From positions 541,001 to 605,000 of the forward strand of contig NZ_CP040751.1 of the NCBI RefSeq assembly GCF_008001235.1: a DNA stretch of 64,000 nucleotides, written 5' to 3'. The translations under genes were made by a program, and so were the position numbers. Shown one piece after another: positions 47,238 to 56,968 of the stretch. Source of the stretch: Salidesulfovibrio onnuriiensis. Its GTDB lineage: Bacteria > Desulfobacterota > Desulfovibrionia > Desulfovibrionales > Desulfovibrionaceae. How positions within the stretch are numbered: the stretch's first letter is position 1; every line of letters starts with the position of its first letter. The notes under the pieces were generated by a model, which was not told the origin of the DNA, did no database searches, and was given only the letters and a program-made list of their open reading frames with translations.

Positions 47238-47998
47238 TAGCACGTACCTCCTTCATCCAGGGTGTCCTTGAATTCGCCGAGCGGGAAGTAGGGGATCATT
47301 TCCGTTTCAATGCGCTCGTTGGCCTGTATGGGGGTCATCTTCCAGTTGGTGGGGCAGGCCGAGAGCAGCTCCACGAAACCGAAGCCCTTTTTCTCGATCT
47401 GGCACTGGAAGGCCTTGCGCATGAACTTCTTGGCCTGACGGATGTTCTTGACGTTGTTCAGGGCAGCGCGCGCGGCATAGGTGACGCCGCCCAGACTGGA
47501 GATGATCTCGGTCATGCGGATGGGCGCGCCCTCGTGCTCCATGCAGCGTCCGCTGGGGCAGGTGGTGGTGCGCTGGCCGATGAGCGTGGTGGGGGCCATC
47601 TGGCCGCCGGTCATGCCGTAGACCGTGTTGTTCACGAAGACCACCGCGATGTTCTCGCCGCGGTTGGCCGCGTGGATGATTTCGGCCATGCCGATGGAGG
47701 CCAAGTCGCCGTCACCCTGGTAGGTGAGCACGAACTTGTCCTTGCGGGCGGCCTTGACGCCGGTGGCCACTGCCGGAGCGCGGCCGTGCGGCGCTTCCAC
47801 CGCGTCCACGTTGAGGTAGTTGTACAGGAATACGGAACAGCCGATGGCGGTCACCAGGATGGTGTCCTGGGTCACTTCCAGTTCATCGAGCAGCTCGCCC
47901 ACGATGCGGTGCGCCACGCCATGGTGGCAGCCCGGGCAGTAGTGGGTGGCGCGGTCGATGACGGCCTGGGGACGGTCGAATACGAGTTTTTCGGACAT
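47237..47998 (-). CDS. 2-oxoacid:ferredoxin oxidoreductase beta subunit (TPP-binding)
   Basis: This 253-residue protein has HYCPGCHHGVAHR at the N-terminus, TAIGCSVFLYN, and the thiamine-diphosphate motif GDGDLASIGMAEIIHAANR...NNTVYGMTGGQ. It holds the TPP that decarboxylates the 2-oxoacid, and the Cys residues likely bind an FeS cluster. The gene begins on the base after the alpha-subunit stop. The separate delta ferredoxin in this operon fits the archaeal/sulfate-reducer type of VOR or KOR. Confidence 0.88.
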   Translation of the reverse strand: MSEKLVFDRPQAVIDRATHYCPGCHHGVAHRIVGELLDELEVTQDTILVTAIGCSVFLYNYLNVDAVEAPHGRAPAVATGVKAARKDKFVLTYQGDGDLASIGMAEIIHAANRGENIAVVFVNNTVYGMTGGQMAPTTLIGQRTTTCPSGRCMEHEGAPIRMTEIISSLGGVTYAARAALNNVKNIRQAKKFMRKAFQCQIEKKGFGFVELLSACPTNWKMTPIQANERIETEMIPYFPLGEFKDTLDEGGTC

Positions 47999-49066
47999 TT
48001 ACTTACCCTCCAGCCATTCGAGGACCGGGCCCTCGATATCTTCGGGAATGGGCAGGTTGCCGGGATAGATCGGAGCGAAGTCCGAGTCGGCCACCGTGCG
48101 GATGGCAAGGCGCACGTCGTCGACCATCTGGCCGAGATTGTGCTCGATGGTCAGGAATTTCTTGCCTTGCTTTGCCAGAGCCAGCAGCGCAGCGCTGGGG
48201 AAGGGGTACAGGGTGATGGGCCGGAACAGGCCGACCTTGTGCCCCTGCTTGCGCAGGTTGCGCACCGCGGACTTGGCGATACGTCCGATGGAGCCGTAGG
48301 CGCAGACCACGAGATCGGCGTCCTCGGTCTCGAATTCCTCGTATTCCACGTAGGACTGCATGTCCTCGTATTTCTTCTGGAGGTTCTTGTTCTGTCCGGC
48401 CAGAGCGCCTTCCTCCAGGTACAGGGACTTGATGAGACGCTTTTCGCGGCCCTTGGCGCCCGAGAGCGACCATTCGCGGCCCGCCTCGTCGTCGATGCCT
48501 TCCGGCTGCCAGGGGGTGATGGCTTCCTTCATCTGGCCGAGGATGGCGTCGCCCAGGATCATGACCGGGTTCTTGTACTTGTAGGCCAGGTCAAAGGCCT
48601 TGATGGTCATGTCGTAGGCTTCCTGCCCGGTGGCCGGGGCCAGCACCAGCAGGCGGTAGTCGCCGTGGCCGCCGCCGCGGGTGGACTGGTAGTAGTCGCC
48701 CTGTGCGGGGCCGATGTCGCCCAGGCCCGGCCCGCCTCGGTTCATGTTCACGATGATTGCCGGGGTGTTGGAGCCGGCCATGTAGGAGATGGCTTCCTGC
48801 TTCAGGGAGATGCCCGGGCTGGAAGAGGAGGTCATGGCGCGGATACCGCAAGCTCCTGCGCCCAGCAGCATGTTCGCCGCCGCGACCTCGGACTCCGCCT
48901 GCACGAACTCGCCGCCCGCCTTGGGCAGTTCCGAGGACATGAGTTCCGGGATTTCATTCTGGGGGGTGATGGGGTAGCCGAAGAAACATTTGCACCGGGC
49001 GGCCAGCGCGCCGCGCACGACCGCTTCGTTGCCCTTGACGAAAATTCGTTCGGTTTGCTTGCTCAT
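47999..49066 (-). CDS. vorB: 2-oxoacid:ferredoxin oxidoreductase alpha subunit (VorB-like)
   Basis: This 355-residue protein has KGNEAVVRGALAARCKCFFGYPITP, FVQAESEVAAANMLLGAGACG, SSSSPGISLKQEAISYMAG and VNMNRGGPGLG, the alpha-subunit TPP-facing domain pattern. The C-terminal half has a transketolase-like region (ADLVVCAYGSIGRIAKSAV). It forms, with beta, gamma and the ferredoxin subunit, an enzyme that converts 2-oxoacids and CoA to acyl-CoA, CO2 and reduced ferredoxin. The VorB (2-oxoisovalerate) label is the closest I recognise; KOR is possible. ATG 49066 overlaps the ferredoxin stop (TAATG). Confidence 0.85.
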   Translation of the reverse strand: MSKQTERIFVKGNEAVVRGALAARCKCFFGYPITPQNEIPELMSSELPKAGGEFVQAESEVAAANMLLGAGACGIRAMTSSSSPGISLKQEAISYMAGSNTPAIIVNMNRGGPGLGDIGPAQGDYYQSTRGGGHGDYRLLVLAPATGQEAYDMTIKAFDLAYKYKNPVMILGDAILGQMKEAITPWQPEGIDDEAGREWSLSGAKGREKRLIKSLYLEEGALAGQNKNLQKKYEDMQSYVEYEEFETEDADLVVCAYGSIGRIAKSAVRNLRKQGHKVGLFRPITLYPFPSAALLALAKQGKKFLTIEHNLGQMVDDVRLAIRTVADSDFAPIYPGNLPIPEDIEGPVLEWLEGK

Positions 49067-49299
49067 TATGCATCCCCCTTCTTTTTAGGGGTTCTGTAGA
49101 CTTTTATGGCCAAGTCGGGACAGATCAGCGCACAGGAGGTGCATCCGGTGCACTTTTCCATGTCCGCTGCGGGAACCTCGGCGACCTTGTAGCCGCTCTG
49201 GTTGAACCGGTCGGACTGGACTATGATCTGGGCCGGACAGACAGTCGTGCAGAGCAAGCAGCCCTTGCACCTGTCCTCCTGGATCACGATTCGCGACAT
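49066..49299 (-). CDS. 2-oxoacid:ferredoxin oxidoreductase delta subunit, 2x[4Fe-4S] ferredoxin
   Basis: This 77-residue protein has two clusters: CKGCLLCTTVCP and CTGCTSCALICP. It passes electrons from the catalytic TPP domain to free ferredoxin. ATG 49299 has GAGGAG at proper spacing; the longer reading upstream has no ferredoxin similarity. It is the first gene of the oxidoreductase operon. The 190-base gap to queA contains GC hairpins without T-runs; I see no gene in it. Confidence 0.9.
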   Translation of the reverse strand: MSRIVIQEDRCKGCLLCTTVCPAQIIVQSDRFNQSGYKVAEVPAADMEKCTGCTSCALICPDLAIKVYRTPKKKGDA

Positions 49300-49489
49300 A
49301 TTCAACTCCTCGTTTAAAGATTGAAGAGAGTATGATGGCGGACCGCCGGGAAATGCAGCCCAGGGCGTGTGGCCGGGGAGGTGCGAAGGCTGGCGCGGGC
49401 GCCGATCGCCCGTTTCGCCGTCGGCTCTCCCCGGAGCCCTGAAAAGCTGACTTTCGCCGGACGGCCAGGATTGAGGGAACAATCCGCGC

Positions 49490-50590
49490 TCAACGTATGA
49501 GCATTGCGTCACCGTAAGAGAAGAACCGGAAGCCGTTGTCCAGGGCTGTCTTGTAGGCTTCGAGTATCGTCTCTCTTCCAGCCAGAGCCGACACCATAAT
49601 AATTAGCGAGCTTTCTGGCAAATGGAAGTTGGTCAGCAGCCCGTCCACCATGCGGAATTCGTAGCCGGGATAGATGAAAATATCCGTTTCGCCCTTGAAT
49701 TCGCGGATTTCTTTGCATTCGGAAAACATGCCCTCCAGTGTGCGGGCGCTGGTGGTGCCCACGGCGATGACCGGCCTTCCCTCGGCCTTGGCCTTTTTGA
49801 TGGCCTCGGCTGTTTCACGTGGAACTTCGATGTATTCCTTGTGCATGCGATGGTCGCGGATATCCGGGCAGCGCACCGGGCTGAAGGTGCCGTAGCCAAC
49901 GTACAGCGTCACCTGCGCCCATTCGAAGCCCATGCCAGCAAGGCGTTCGCGCACCTCGGGGGTGAAGTGGAGCCCGGCCGTGGGCGCGGCCACGGACCCG
50001 GCCTTGGAGTCGTCCGCATAGGTGGTCTGGTAGCGTTCGGCGTCGGCCTCGGTGTCGGGCCGCTTGATGTAGGGGGGCAGGGGCAGGTGCCCCGTGGAGC
50101 AGATGAGCCGCTCCAGGTCCCCGCGCCAGCGCAGAGTGACCCACCACTTGCCGAAATCCCCCTGTTCCTCGGGGATCACTTCCAGGTCGTCCAGGATGGT
50201 GATGACCGTCCCCTTCTTGGCGGGCTTGGAGGAACGCAGCAGCCCCTCCACGCGGGCCTGCATCCAGTCGCCGTCCTGTTGCCCTTCAATGAGGGGCAGG
50301 GGGGTCAGCAGCAGAAATTCGATCCTGCCGCCCGTGGGCTTGGTCCCGAACATGCGGGCCGGAATGACCTTGGAATTGTTGGCCACCAGCAGGGCGCCCT
50401 TGGGCAGCAGGTCGGGCAGCTCCCTGAATTCGGCCAGGCCCAGGGAACCCTCGCCCCGGTCCAGCACCAGCAGTCGCGACGCGTCGCGCTGGTCCGCGGG
50501 CTGCTGGGCGATCCTTTCCTCGGGAAGATGGTAGTCGTAACTCTCCAGCTGGAAGTCCGGAGAGACGTTGTCGGTGTCGTTTTTCGGCAT
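49490..50590 (-). CDS. queA: tRNA preQ1(34) S-adenosylmethionine ribosyltransferase-isomerase
   Basis: This 366-residue enzyme of the queuosine pathway transfers and rearranges the ribosyl part of SAM onto preQ1 in tRNA. Family stretches are YDYHLPEERIAQQPADQRDASRLL, LVANNSKVIPARMFG, SVAAPTAGLHFTPEV, LYVGYGTFSPVR and GLLTNFHLPESSLIIMVSA. ATG 50590 is chosen; a TTG further up (50626) is also in frame. Neither has a clear ribosome binding site. A parS-like 16-mer lies inside it (49811). Confidence 0.95.
   Translation of the reverse strand: MPKNDTDNVSPDFQLESYDYHLPEERIAQQPADQRDASRLLVLDRGEGSLGLAEFRELPDLLPKGALLVANNSKVIPARMFGTKPTGGRIEFLLLTPLPLIEGQQDGDWMQARVEGLLRSSKPAKKGTVITILDDLEVIPEEQGDFGKWWVTLRWRGDLERLICSTGHLPLPPYIKRPDTEADAERYQTTYADDSKAGSVAAPTAGLHFTPEVRERLAGMGFEWAQVTLYVGYGTFSPVRCPDIRDHRMHKEYIEVPRETAEAIKKAKAEGRPVIAVGTTSARTLEGMFSECKEIREFKGETDIFIYPGYEFRMVDGLLTNFHLPESSLIIMVSALAGRETILEAYKTALDNGFRFFSYGDAMLIR
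49811..49826 (-). promoter_or_regulatory. parS-like site inside queA
   Basis: On the - strand the 16-mer is AGTTCCACGTGAAACA. It matches the parS consensus TGTTNCACGTGAAACA at all but the first base. It lies within coding sequence for a conserved stretch (VPRETAEA), so the match could be by chance, but two perfect parS sites lie about 7.3 kb away at parA. Confidence 0.5.
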
Positions 50591-50736
50591 GGGCGGGATC
50601 GTAAGGAGGAGCGCCTCTGTTGGCAAGCGATACCATAATATATGTCGAATCCCTGTGATTTCAGTCGATTACGCTTTTTCCTGGCTTCTTTGTTGTAATG
50701 GGTTGTAATTGGTGGATTTCATGGTATTTCTTAGCA

Positions 50737-51423
50737 ATGAACTGGCTCACTGTTGCTGAGATCGCGAAATCGACCCGCATTCCCGCCCCGACCGCGCGCC
50801 GGTATGCTTCCCTGTTCAAGGATTTTCTGAACGGCCGGAAGATCGGCAGGGTGACCAAGTATCCCGAGGAATCCATTTCTGTTTTCCAGCGGATCTCCGA
50901 CCTCTATGCCGAAGGGCGCGTCACCCACGAGATCGAGGAAATGCTGCGCGGCGAGGTTCCCCGGACCATCGATGTCGCCCATTCCGGCAACGGCGGCCTG
51001 GATGCCCACGGCGCGGAAAGCGCCCTGGAACTGGCCGGCGTGTTCAAGGGCATGATGCAGAAGGTTGCCGACTGCATGGAGGTCATTGCCGACCAGAAGA
51101 CCCTGATCGAGAGCCAGCAGCAGGACATCCAGAAGCTCAAGACCGCGTTCGTGCTCCTGGCCCGAAGCCAGAAGAAGCTGCGCGCCCTGCCGGAAGCGGG
51201 CGTCACGGCCCTGCCCGAGGAGGTCATCAACAAGACCCGCGAATTGGAACGCAAGGACGCCGAGCTTGAGGAGATGGCCCTGGGCCTGTCCTTTGACACT
51301 TCCGACATCAAGGTCAAACTCCAGATTCTCGAGAACGAGCTGGTCCGGCTGCGTAAGGACCGCCGCGAGATGGAGAAATACCTTCAGGATAAAATCGAAA
51401 AGCTCCGGGATTCCGGAAACTAG
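50737..51423 (+). CDS. MerR-like HTH protein with long coiled coil
   Basis: This 228-residue protein has an N-terminal MerR-type helix-turn-helix (MNWLTVAEIAKSTRIPAPTARRYASLF) and then a long charged, heptad-like helix (RELERKDAELEEMALGLSF, RLRKDRREMEKYLQDKIEKL). It lacks the Cys set of metal-sensing MerR proteins. It probably binds DNA and oligomerises through the coil; the signal is unknown. Start could also be ATG 50698; neither has a ribosome binding site. The next gene starts 13 bases after its stop and shares the strand. Confidence 0.72.
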   Translation: MNWLTVAEIAKSTRIPAPTARRYASLFKDFLNGRKIGRVTKYPEESISVFQRISDLYAEGRVTHEIEEMLRGEVPRTIDVAHSGNGGLDAHGAESALELAGVFKGMMQKVADCMEVIADQKTLIESQQQDIQKLKTAFVLLARSQKKLRALPEAGVTALPEEVINKTRELERKDAELEEMALGLSFDTSDIKVKLQILENELVRLRKDRREMEKYLQDKIEKLRDSGN

Positions 51424-51435
51424 ACGGAGGCTTGC

Positions 51436-51900
51436 ATGCGTATGTTTTCCAGATTTGTCGCGGTTCTGTTCATCCTGGCCCTGCTTGGGGCCTGCACGCC
51501 CAAGTCCACCTCCTCCGGCGACAGCGGCTCAGAGCCTGCGTCGCAGAGCTATGAGAACCTGAATTTTTATTATGATTTCGACGATATACTGATCCCCAAG
51601 GAACTCGATTTCCAGCCGGACGAATCCCACACCCTGGACAACAAGAAGTTCCGCGCAGGCATCATGCGTTTCACCGGCAGGGTGGACATCCAGGATCTCA
51701 TCCAGTTCTTCATCAACAACATGGCCAAGGACAATTGGGAGCGCACCGCCACCATCAAGGGCAAGGTTTCGGTGCTCAGCTTCGAAAAGTTCAACAAGAG
51801 CTGCGTCATAAAGGTGGACGACACCTTTGCCAAGGCCACGGTGACCATTATTGCCGTGGAGACCAAGGACGGCAGCTCGGAAACAAGTCTTGGCAAGTAG
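51436..51900 (+). CDS. Small lipoprotein
   Basis: This 154-residue protein has a signal peptide (FVAVLFILALLGAC, lipobox LGAC) and a soluble C-terminal domain (NFYYDFDDILIPKELDFQPD, FRAGIMRFTGRVDIQDLIQF). GGAGG lies at good spacing before the ATG. The Ser-rich linker after the Cys is typical of outer- or inner-membrane lipoproteins. I do not recognise a named family. It is next to coaBC by only two bases, so it is probably cotranscribed, without a clear functional link. Confidence 0.78.
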   Translation: MRMFSRFVAVLFILALLGACTPKSTSSGDSGSEPASQSYENLNFYYDFDDILIPKELDFQPDESHTLDNKKFRAGIMRFTGRVDIQDLIQFFINNMAKDNWERTATIKGKVSVLSFEKFNKSCVIKVDDTFAKATVTIIAVETKDGSSETSLGK

Positions 51901-51901
51901 C

Positions 51902-53128
51902 ATGCAGGAACATTTCCGTTTTGCCGGGTTCATGGGCAAGCGCGTCCATCTCGGCGTTTCAGGCAGCATTGCCGCCTTCAAGGCGCTGGAAATTTTGCGC
52001 CTTTTGCAATCGGCCGATTTGACCGTTTCCGCCACGCTGACCGAATCCGCCCAGAAGTTCGTCACAGGCCTCAGCTTCGAGGCCCTGGGCGCTTCGCCGG
52101 TCTATACCGGCATGTTCGAACGCCTGGGCGGCGGCCAGGAAAGCCCGTTCGGGCACCTGGAGCCGGGTGAACTGTGCGACGCCATGCTCATTGCCCCGGC
52201 CTCGGCCACGACCATGGCCCGGCTGGCCTTCGGACTGGGCGACGACATGCTCTCCTGCCAGGCCCTGGCCTTTCCCGGCCCCAAGATCGTGGTCCCGGCA
52301 ATGAATCCGCGCATGTGGAACGCTCCGGCAACCCAACGCAACTGGCTGATGCTCAAGGATCTCGGGTATATTTGTATCGAGCCCGACTCCGGCCTGGTGG
52401 CATGCAAGGAAGAGGGCAAGGGTCGCTTCCCGGAATACGAGGAGATCCTGCCCGTGGTCCTGCGCGCCCTGAGCCCACAGGACCTGGCCGGGAAAAAGGT
52501 GCTCGTCACCCTAGGCCCCACCCGCGAGCAGTGGGACGCCGTGCGCTTCTGGTCCAATCCCTCCAGCGGCACCATGGGCGCCTGCATGGCCATGGCCGCC
52601 TGGCTGCGCGGCGCAGAGGTCACGGTGGTGGCCGGTCCCACCTCCATGAAATTTCATTCCGGCATGGGCGTGGTGCCCGTGCAGAACGCCCGCCAGATGT
52701 ACGAGGCCTGCCACGATGTCTGGGCCGACACGGACATTGCCTGCTGCACCGCTGCGGTGGCCGATTACCGGCCCATCCTCCACGGGGAAGGCAAATTCAA
52801 GAAGGAAGGCTCGCAGGAAGGGCTTACCGTACGCTTCGAGACCAACCCCGACATCCTCAAGTCCCTTGGGGAAAGCAAGCGGGAAGGACAGAAGCTCATC
52901 GGTTTCGCCGCCGAAACCTCCGACTGCCGTGAAGAGGCGCAGCGCAAACTGGCCAGAAAGAACCTGGACCTTATCGCCTGCAATCGCATTGACCAGGACG
53001 GCAGCGGTTTCGGCGTGCCCACCAATCAGGTCTTTGTGCTGGACAACGAAGGACGCCGGGAGCAGTGGCCCCCGCTCCGCAAAACCGAGGTTGCCTGGCG
53101 CTTATGGGATCACCTGCTTCTCGCCTAG
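51902..53128 (+). CDS. coaBC: Bifunctional phosphopantothenoylcysteine decarboxylase / phosphopantothenate-cysteine ligase
   Basis: This 408-residue enzyme makes two steps of coenzyme A synthesis. The N-terminal CoaC domain has GKRVHLGVSGSIAAFKALEIL, PFGHLEPGELCDAMLIAPAS, PAMNPRMW and the conserved Cys loop in GLVACKEEGKGRF. The C-terminal CoaB domain has LVTLGPTREQWDAVRFWSNP and SSGTMGACMAMAAWLRGA, the ligase nucleotide site. MNPRMW differs slightly from the common MNTNMW. Two Met (51902 and 51932) could start it; 51902 directly follows the lipoprotein stop. The 3' end overlaps the next gene by 25 bases. Confidence 0.93.
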   Translation: MQEHFRFAGFMGKRVHLGVSGSIAAFKALEILRLLQSADLTVSATLTESAQKFVTGLSFEALGASPVYTGMFERLGGGQESPFGHLEPGELCDAMLIAPASATTMARLAFGLGDDMLSCQALAFPGPKIVVPAMNPRMWNAPATQRNWLMLKDLGYICIEPDSGLVACKEEGKGRFPEYEEILPVVLRALSPQDLAGKKVLVTLGPTREQWDAVRFWSNPSSGTMGACMAMAAWLRGAEVTVVAGPTSMKFHSGMGVVPVQNARQMYEACHDVWADTDIACCTAAVADYRPILHGEGKFKKEGSQEGLTVRFETNPDILKSLGESKREGQKLIGFAAETSDCREEAQRKLARKNLDLIACNRIDQDGSGFGVPTNQVFVLDNEGRREQWPPLRKTEVAWRLWDHLLLA

Positions 53129-53799
53129 ATATTCCTGAACACCTCCGCCCCTGGTACGACCTCGGTCTGGAATACGTGTTGCGCCCCGAGAGGGTATGCG
53201 AAGAGGCCACTGCCGAGCAGGCTGAGCCTGTCCAGCCGCGCGCGGCCCAACCGCGGCAGCCTGCGCAGCAGCCCTCCGCGCCTTTGCAGCGGACACAGCC
53301 CGGGCAGCCGCAACCGCAGCAGTGCAGGCCCACGCCCGCACCGCCTGTCGGCGGCACGCCTTTTTCGGCTCCGTGGGATCGTTTCGCGAAAATGGCCCCG
53401 GCCGGAGCCCGGGTCATGATCACCTATGCCGAACTGGGGCACGACCTCACCGGCAACGCCGACCCTTCCCGTGGACAGCTCATGCGCTCCCTGCTGGGGT
53501 TCCTCAAGTGGCCCAAGGGAACTTCCATGTTCTGGCCCTGCACCCTGCCGTGCGACGGCAACCTCGTGCCGCAGACCCGCATGTTCTGGGCCGGCGTCCA
53601 AAAGTTCCGCTGTTCCACGATCCTCTGCTTCGGCTCGGAAGCCATGCGCATTATTTATCCCCAGGTGCAGCCCGGCCAGAACGTCATCATGCTCGAGCAG
53701 AGTAGCATCCATCTCCTACCTTCCGTGGCCGAACTGGCGGCCAGACTTCCCCACGAACAACAGCTTGCCGTTGCCTCCATAGCCGCTTTGCGCATATAG
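53104..53799 (+). CDS. Hypothetical protein with Pro/Gln-rich linker
   Basis: This 231-residue protein overlaps the end of coaBC by 25 bases in another frame. After a short N-terminal helix it has a low-complexity Pro/Gln/Ala-rich stretch (residues ~38-80), then a folded domain with TYAELGHDLTGNADPSRGQL and several Cys/Trp (GVQKFRCSTILCFG, MFWPCTLPCDG). The Cys pairs could bind a metal. I recognise no family. The start ATG 53104 has only a weak ribosome binding site, so the frame beginning nearer 53.2 kb is possible. The gene is probably translationally coupled to coaBC. Confidence 0.6.
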   Translation: MGSPASRLDIPEHLRPWYDLGLEYVLRPERVCEEATAEQAEPVQPRAAQPRQPAQQPSAPLQRTQPGQPQPQQCRPTPAPPVGGTPFSAPWDRFAKMAPAGARVMITYAELGHDLTGNADPSRGQLMRSLLGFLKWPKGTSMFWPCTLPCDGNLVPQTRMFWAGVQKFRCSTILCFGSEAMRIIYPQVQPGQNVIMLEQSSIHLLPSVAELAARLPHEQQLAVASIAALRI

Positions 53800-53844
53800 T
53801 TCCGGTATTCTTTCGTTCCCTTCCCGAAACCGTGTGGAGGTTTC

Positions 53845-55158
53845 ATGGCACGACTGACCCTGGTTCTCTTTGCGTTGCTGCTTGTCCTGCCGCTGTCCGC
53901 GCAAGCCGCCCCATTCAGGGTGCTGCGCGTGGATCTCGATGCGGCCATCAGCCCGGCCCAGGAGGAGATGTTCGGCGCGGCCCTGAACGAATGCCTGGAC
54001 AGGAAATGCGACATGCTGCTTTTGGTGCTGGATACTCCCGGCGGATTGGGGGAATCCATGCGGCGCATGGTCAAGGCCATGCTCAATTCTCGGGTACCGG
54101 TGGGTGTCTGGGTCGGCCCTTCCGGGGCACGCGCCGCTTCGGCGGGGGTGTTCCTGGTGGCCGCTTCTTCCGTGGCGGGCATGGCCCCGCAGACAACCAT
54201 CGGGGCGGCATCTCCCGTGAACCTGGGCGGCAAGGATATGGACGAGACCATGGCCAGGAAGGTCCAGAACGACTTCATGAGCCTGGTGCGCGGTGTGGCC
54301 GAGGCAAAGGGGCGCAATGCGGCCTGGTATGCCGAGGCAGTGGAGAAAAGCGTTTCCATCACTGCGCACGAGGCTCTTAAGGCCAGGGTCGTTGAAATCG
54401 CGGCCGGGACACCGGAAGAGTTCGTGGCCGGAGCAGGGGAGCGGGGCATTCCCTTCAAGGACGGAACCGTCGTCTTCAGCCGGGACGATATCCGGTTGGA
54501 ATCCCATGATCCCGGATTTCGCTACCGTTTGCTGTCCTGGCTCATGCATCCCCAGATCGCCTATCTGCTTCTGCTGGGCGGCATGCTCGGGCTCTTCATC
54601 GAGATCACCCATCCCGGCACGGTTTTTCCCGGCGTCTTCGGCGGCATCTGCCTGCTTGTATCCATGTACGCCCTTTCCGTGCTGCCCACCAATATTGCGG
54701 GCATACTGCTCATTCTCTTCGGACTGGTGCTTTTCGGCCTGGAAATCAAGATCGTCAGCTACGGGCTTTTGTCCGTGGGCGGGGTGTCGTGCCTGTTCTT
54801 CGGGACCGTAATCCTGTTCCGCGACGAGTTCGGGTATCTGCCCATTCCCCTGTCCGCCATTTTCGGCCCGCTCATATTTTTTACCGTGGTGGTGGGATTT
54901 GTTGTCTACCTTGTTGCCAAGGCCCAGAGGAAAAAACAGGCCAGCGGCATGGTTTCCATGATCGGTTTGACCGGCAGGGTGCGTCACTGGAGCGGGAAAA
55001 CCGGGACAATACTGGTAAGAGGCGAAATTTGGGCCGCAAAGGTCCTTCAGAGCGATTTTACCCCTTTGGTTGAGCAAGAGGTCAAAGTCGTCGGAATAAG
55101 CGGCCTGACGCTCGATATCGAGCCATGCAACCAGGAGCCCTTGGCAGACAAGGGCTGA
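53845..55158 (+). CDS. NfeD-family membrane serine protease (ClpP-like)
   Basis: This 437-residue protein has a signal peptide (first ~22), then a ClpP-class protease domain with the catalytic-Ser stretch [13 protein letters not shown] and [20 protein letters not shown]. Four to five membrane spans follow ([62 protein letters not shown]), and a C-terminal soluble OB-like domain ([14 protein letters not shown]). NfeD1 proteins cut stomatin/slipin partners. The slipin gene starts 19 bases downstream, the classic pairing. Confidence 0.85.
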   Translation: MARLTLVLFALLLVLPLSAQAAPFRVLRVDLDAAISPAQEEMFGAALNECLDRKCDMLLLVLDTPGGLGESMRRMVKAMLNSRVPVGVWVGPSGARAASAGVFLVAASSVAGMAPQTTIGAASPVNLGGKDMDETMARKVQNDFMSLVRGVAEAKGRNAAWYAEAVEKSVSITAHEALKARVVEIAAGTPEEFVAGAGERGIPFKDGTVVFSRDDIRLESHDPGFRYRLLSWLMHPQIAYLLLLGGMLGLFIEITHPGTVFPGVFGGICLLVSMYALSVLPTNIAGILLILFGLVLFGLEIKIVSYGLLSVGGVSCLFFGTVILFRDEFGYLPIPLSAIFGPLIFFTVVVGFVVYLVAKAQRKKQASGMVSMIGLTGRVRHWSGKTGTILVRGEIWAAKVLQSDFTPLVEQEVKVVGISGLTLDIEPCNQEPLADKG

Positions 55159-55177
55159 CAGCGAAAAGGAGTCTTCG

Positions 55178-55945
55178 ATGTACACGTATCTGCCCATTAT
55201 CGTGCTGGTGGTCGCCTTTTTGGCGGCGGCGCTCAAGGTTTTGAACGAATATGAACGCGGCGTCGTGTTTCGGCTCGGCAGGGTCATCGGCCAGAAAGGG
55301 CCGGGCCTTATCATCCTCATTCCGGTCGTCGATCGCATGGTCAAGGTCTCGTTGCGCATCCTGACCCTGGATGTGCCAAACCAGGATGTCATCACCCGGG
55401 ACAACGTCAGCGTGAGCGTCAACGCGGTGGTCTATTTTCGCGTGGTGGATCCGGTCAAGGCCATTCTGGAGATCGAGGACTACATGTTCGGCACTTCCCA
55501 GCTTGCGCAAACCACGCTTCGTAGCGTATGTGGGGGCGTCGAGCTTGACGATCTGCTGTCCCACCGCGACAAGGTCAATGACCGGATTCAGTCCATACTG
55601 GACCAGCACACGGACCCGTGGGGCATCAAGGTCAGTACCGTCGAGGTCAAGTACATCGATCTGCCGCAGGAAATGCAGCGGGCCATGGCCAAGCAGGCCG
55701 AGGCCGAACGCGAACGCCGGGCCAAGGTCATCGGGGCGGAGGGTGAATACCAGGCCGCCAACAAGCTGACCGAGGCCGCCAAGATCATCAGCGCCCATCC
55801 CGAGGCTTTGCAGCTCCGCTATCTGCAGACCATGCGCGAGATGAGCTCCGAGAGCAAAACATCGACCATCATTCCTGTGCCGCTGGATTTCATTAAAATG
55901 TTGAACCCCAACTTTGCATCACCAAAGGACACGGACAAACCATGA
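55178..55945 (+). CDS. Slipin / stomatin-like protein (SPFH domain)
   Basis: This 255-residue protein has an N-terminal membrane anchor ([19 protein letters not shown]), then the SPFH domain ([41 protein letters not shown]), and a C-terminal coiled coil ([20 protein letters not shown]). It organises membrane microdomains and is the substrate of NfeD in other bacteria. It is placed directly after nfeD. AGGAG precedes the ATG. Its stop overlaps the next gene's start (ATGA), so the epimerase is coupled to it. Confidence 0.85.
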   Translation: MYTYLPIIVLVVAFLAAALKVLNEYERGVVFRLGRVIGQKGPGLIILIPVVDRMVKVSLRILTLDVPNQDVITRDNVSVSVNAVVYFRVVDPVKAILEIEDYMFGTSQLAQTTLRSVCGGVELDDLLSHRDKVNDRIQSILDQHTDPWGIKVSTVEVKYIDLPQEMQRAMAKQAEAERERRAKVIGAEGEYQAANKLTEAAKIISAHPEALQLRYLQTMREMSSESKTSTIIPVPLDFIKMLNPNFASPKDTDKP

Positions 55946-56949
55946 AGATACTCGTGACCGGCGCTGCCGGCTTTATCGGTTTTCATCTTTCCAGGCGTTT
56001 TCTTGAAATGGGCCACGAAGTAGTGGGCCTGGATGTCGTCAACGACTATTACGACCAGAATCTGAAATGGACCCGCCTGGACATCCTCAAGAAGAGCGAC
56101 GTGTTCAAGCACGCCCATATCGACATGGCCGACAACAAGGCCATGGAGGATCTCTTTGCCGCGGAAAAGTTCAACCGCGTGGTCAACCTGGCCGCCCAGG
56201 CCGGCGTGCGCTACAGCGTGGAGAATCCCCGCGCCTATGTCGATTCCAACGTGGTGGGCTTCCTGAACATCCTGGAAGGGTGCCGCCACAATCAGGTCGA
56301 GCACCTGGTCTATGCCTCTTCCAGCTCGGTCTATGGCATGAACACCACCATGCCGCTTTCCCCGCATGAAGCGGTCGATCATCCCATGAGCCTGTATGCG
56401 GCCACCAAGAAATCCAATGAAATGATGGCGCATTCGTATAGCAATCTGTATGACCTGCCCACCACCGGGTTGCGCTTTTTCACGGTCTACGGCCCCTGGG
56501 GCAGGCCGGACATGGCGTTGTTCCTGTTCACCAAGAATATTATCGAGGGCAAGCCCATTAACGTGTTCAACTACGGCAAGATGCGCCGTGACTTCACCTT
56601 CATTGACGACATCATCGAAGGCGTTGTCCGCGTGACCATGAACACCGCAGCACCCAATCCCGCCTGGGACGGAGCCAATCCGGATCCGGCCAGCAGTTCC
56701 GTGCCGTACCGCATCTACAACATCGGCAACAACAAGGTGGTGGAGCTTTCCAGGTACATCGAAGTGCTCGAGGAATGCCTGGGCAAGAAAGCGGAGATCA
56801 ACTACATGCCCATGCAGCCGGGCGATGTGCCTGCCACCGAGGCCAATGTGGATGACCTTGTCCGCGACGTGGGATTCAAGCCGGACACCTCCATTGAAGA
56901 GGGTATTAGCAAGTTTGTCGAGTGGTACAAGGACTACTACAAGGCATAA
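55942..56949 (+). CDS. NAD-dependent sugar epimerase, UDP-glucuronate 4-epimerase-like
   Basis: This 335-residue SDR has [18 protein letters not shown] (NAD site), [26 protein letters not shown], and the catalytic Y-x3-K in [11 protein letters not shown]. The R-Y-S-V-E-N-P stretch and [11 protein letters not shown] fit UDP-glucuronate 4-epimerases, which give UDP-galacturonate. It is coupled by ATGA to the slipin gene. It may feed the glycan made elsewhere on the chromosome. A strong terminator follows 20 bases after the stop, before parA. Confidence 0.88.
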   Translation: MKILVTGAAGFIGFHLSRRFLEMGHEVVGLDVVNDYYDQNLKWTRLDILKKSDVFKHAHIDMADNKAMEDLFAAEKFNRVVNLAAQAGVRYSVENPRAYVDSNVVGFLNILEGCRHNQVEHLVYASSSSVYGMNTTMPLSPHEAVDHPMSLYAATKKSNEMMAHSYSNLYDLPTTGLRFFTVYGPWGRPDMALFLFTKNIIEGKPINVFNYGKMRRDFTFIDDIIEGVVRVTMNTAAPNPAWDGANPDPASSSVPYRIYNIGNNKVVELSRYIEVLEECLGKKAEINYMPMQPGDVPATEANVDDLVRDVGFKPDTSIEEGISKFVEWYKDYYKA

Positions 56950-56968
56950 TTCATCACTTGATCATCAG

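Noticed and set aside
47216-49099. 627-codon + strand frame over the oxidoreductase operon
   Set aside because: Shadow of the four-subunit operon; no motif in the product.
49300-49489. Small RNA or riboswitch between the ferredoxin subunit gene and queA
   Set aside because: GC hairpins are present, but no conserved RNA motif could be recognised; a preQ1 aptamer would sit upstream of queA, not downstream.
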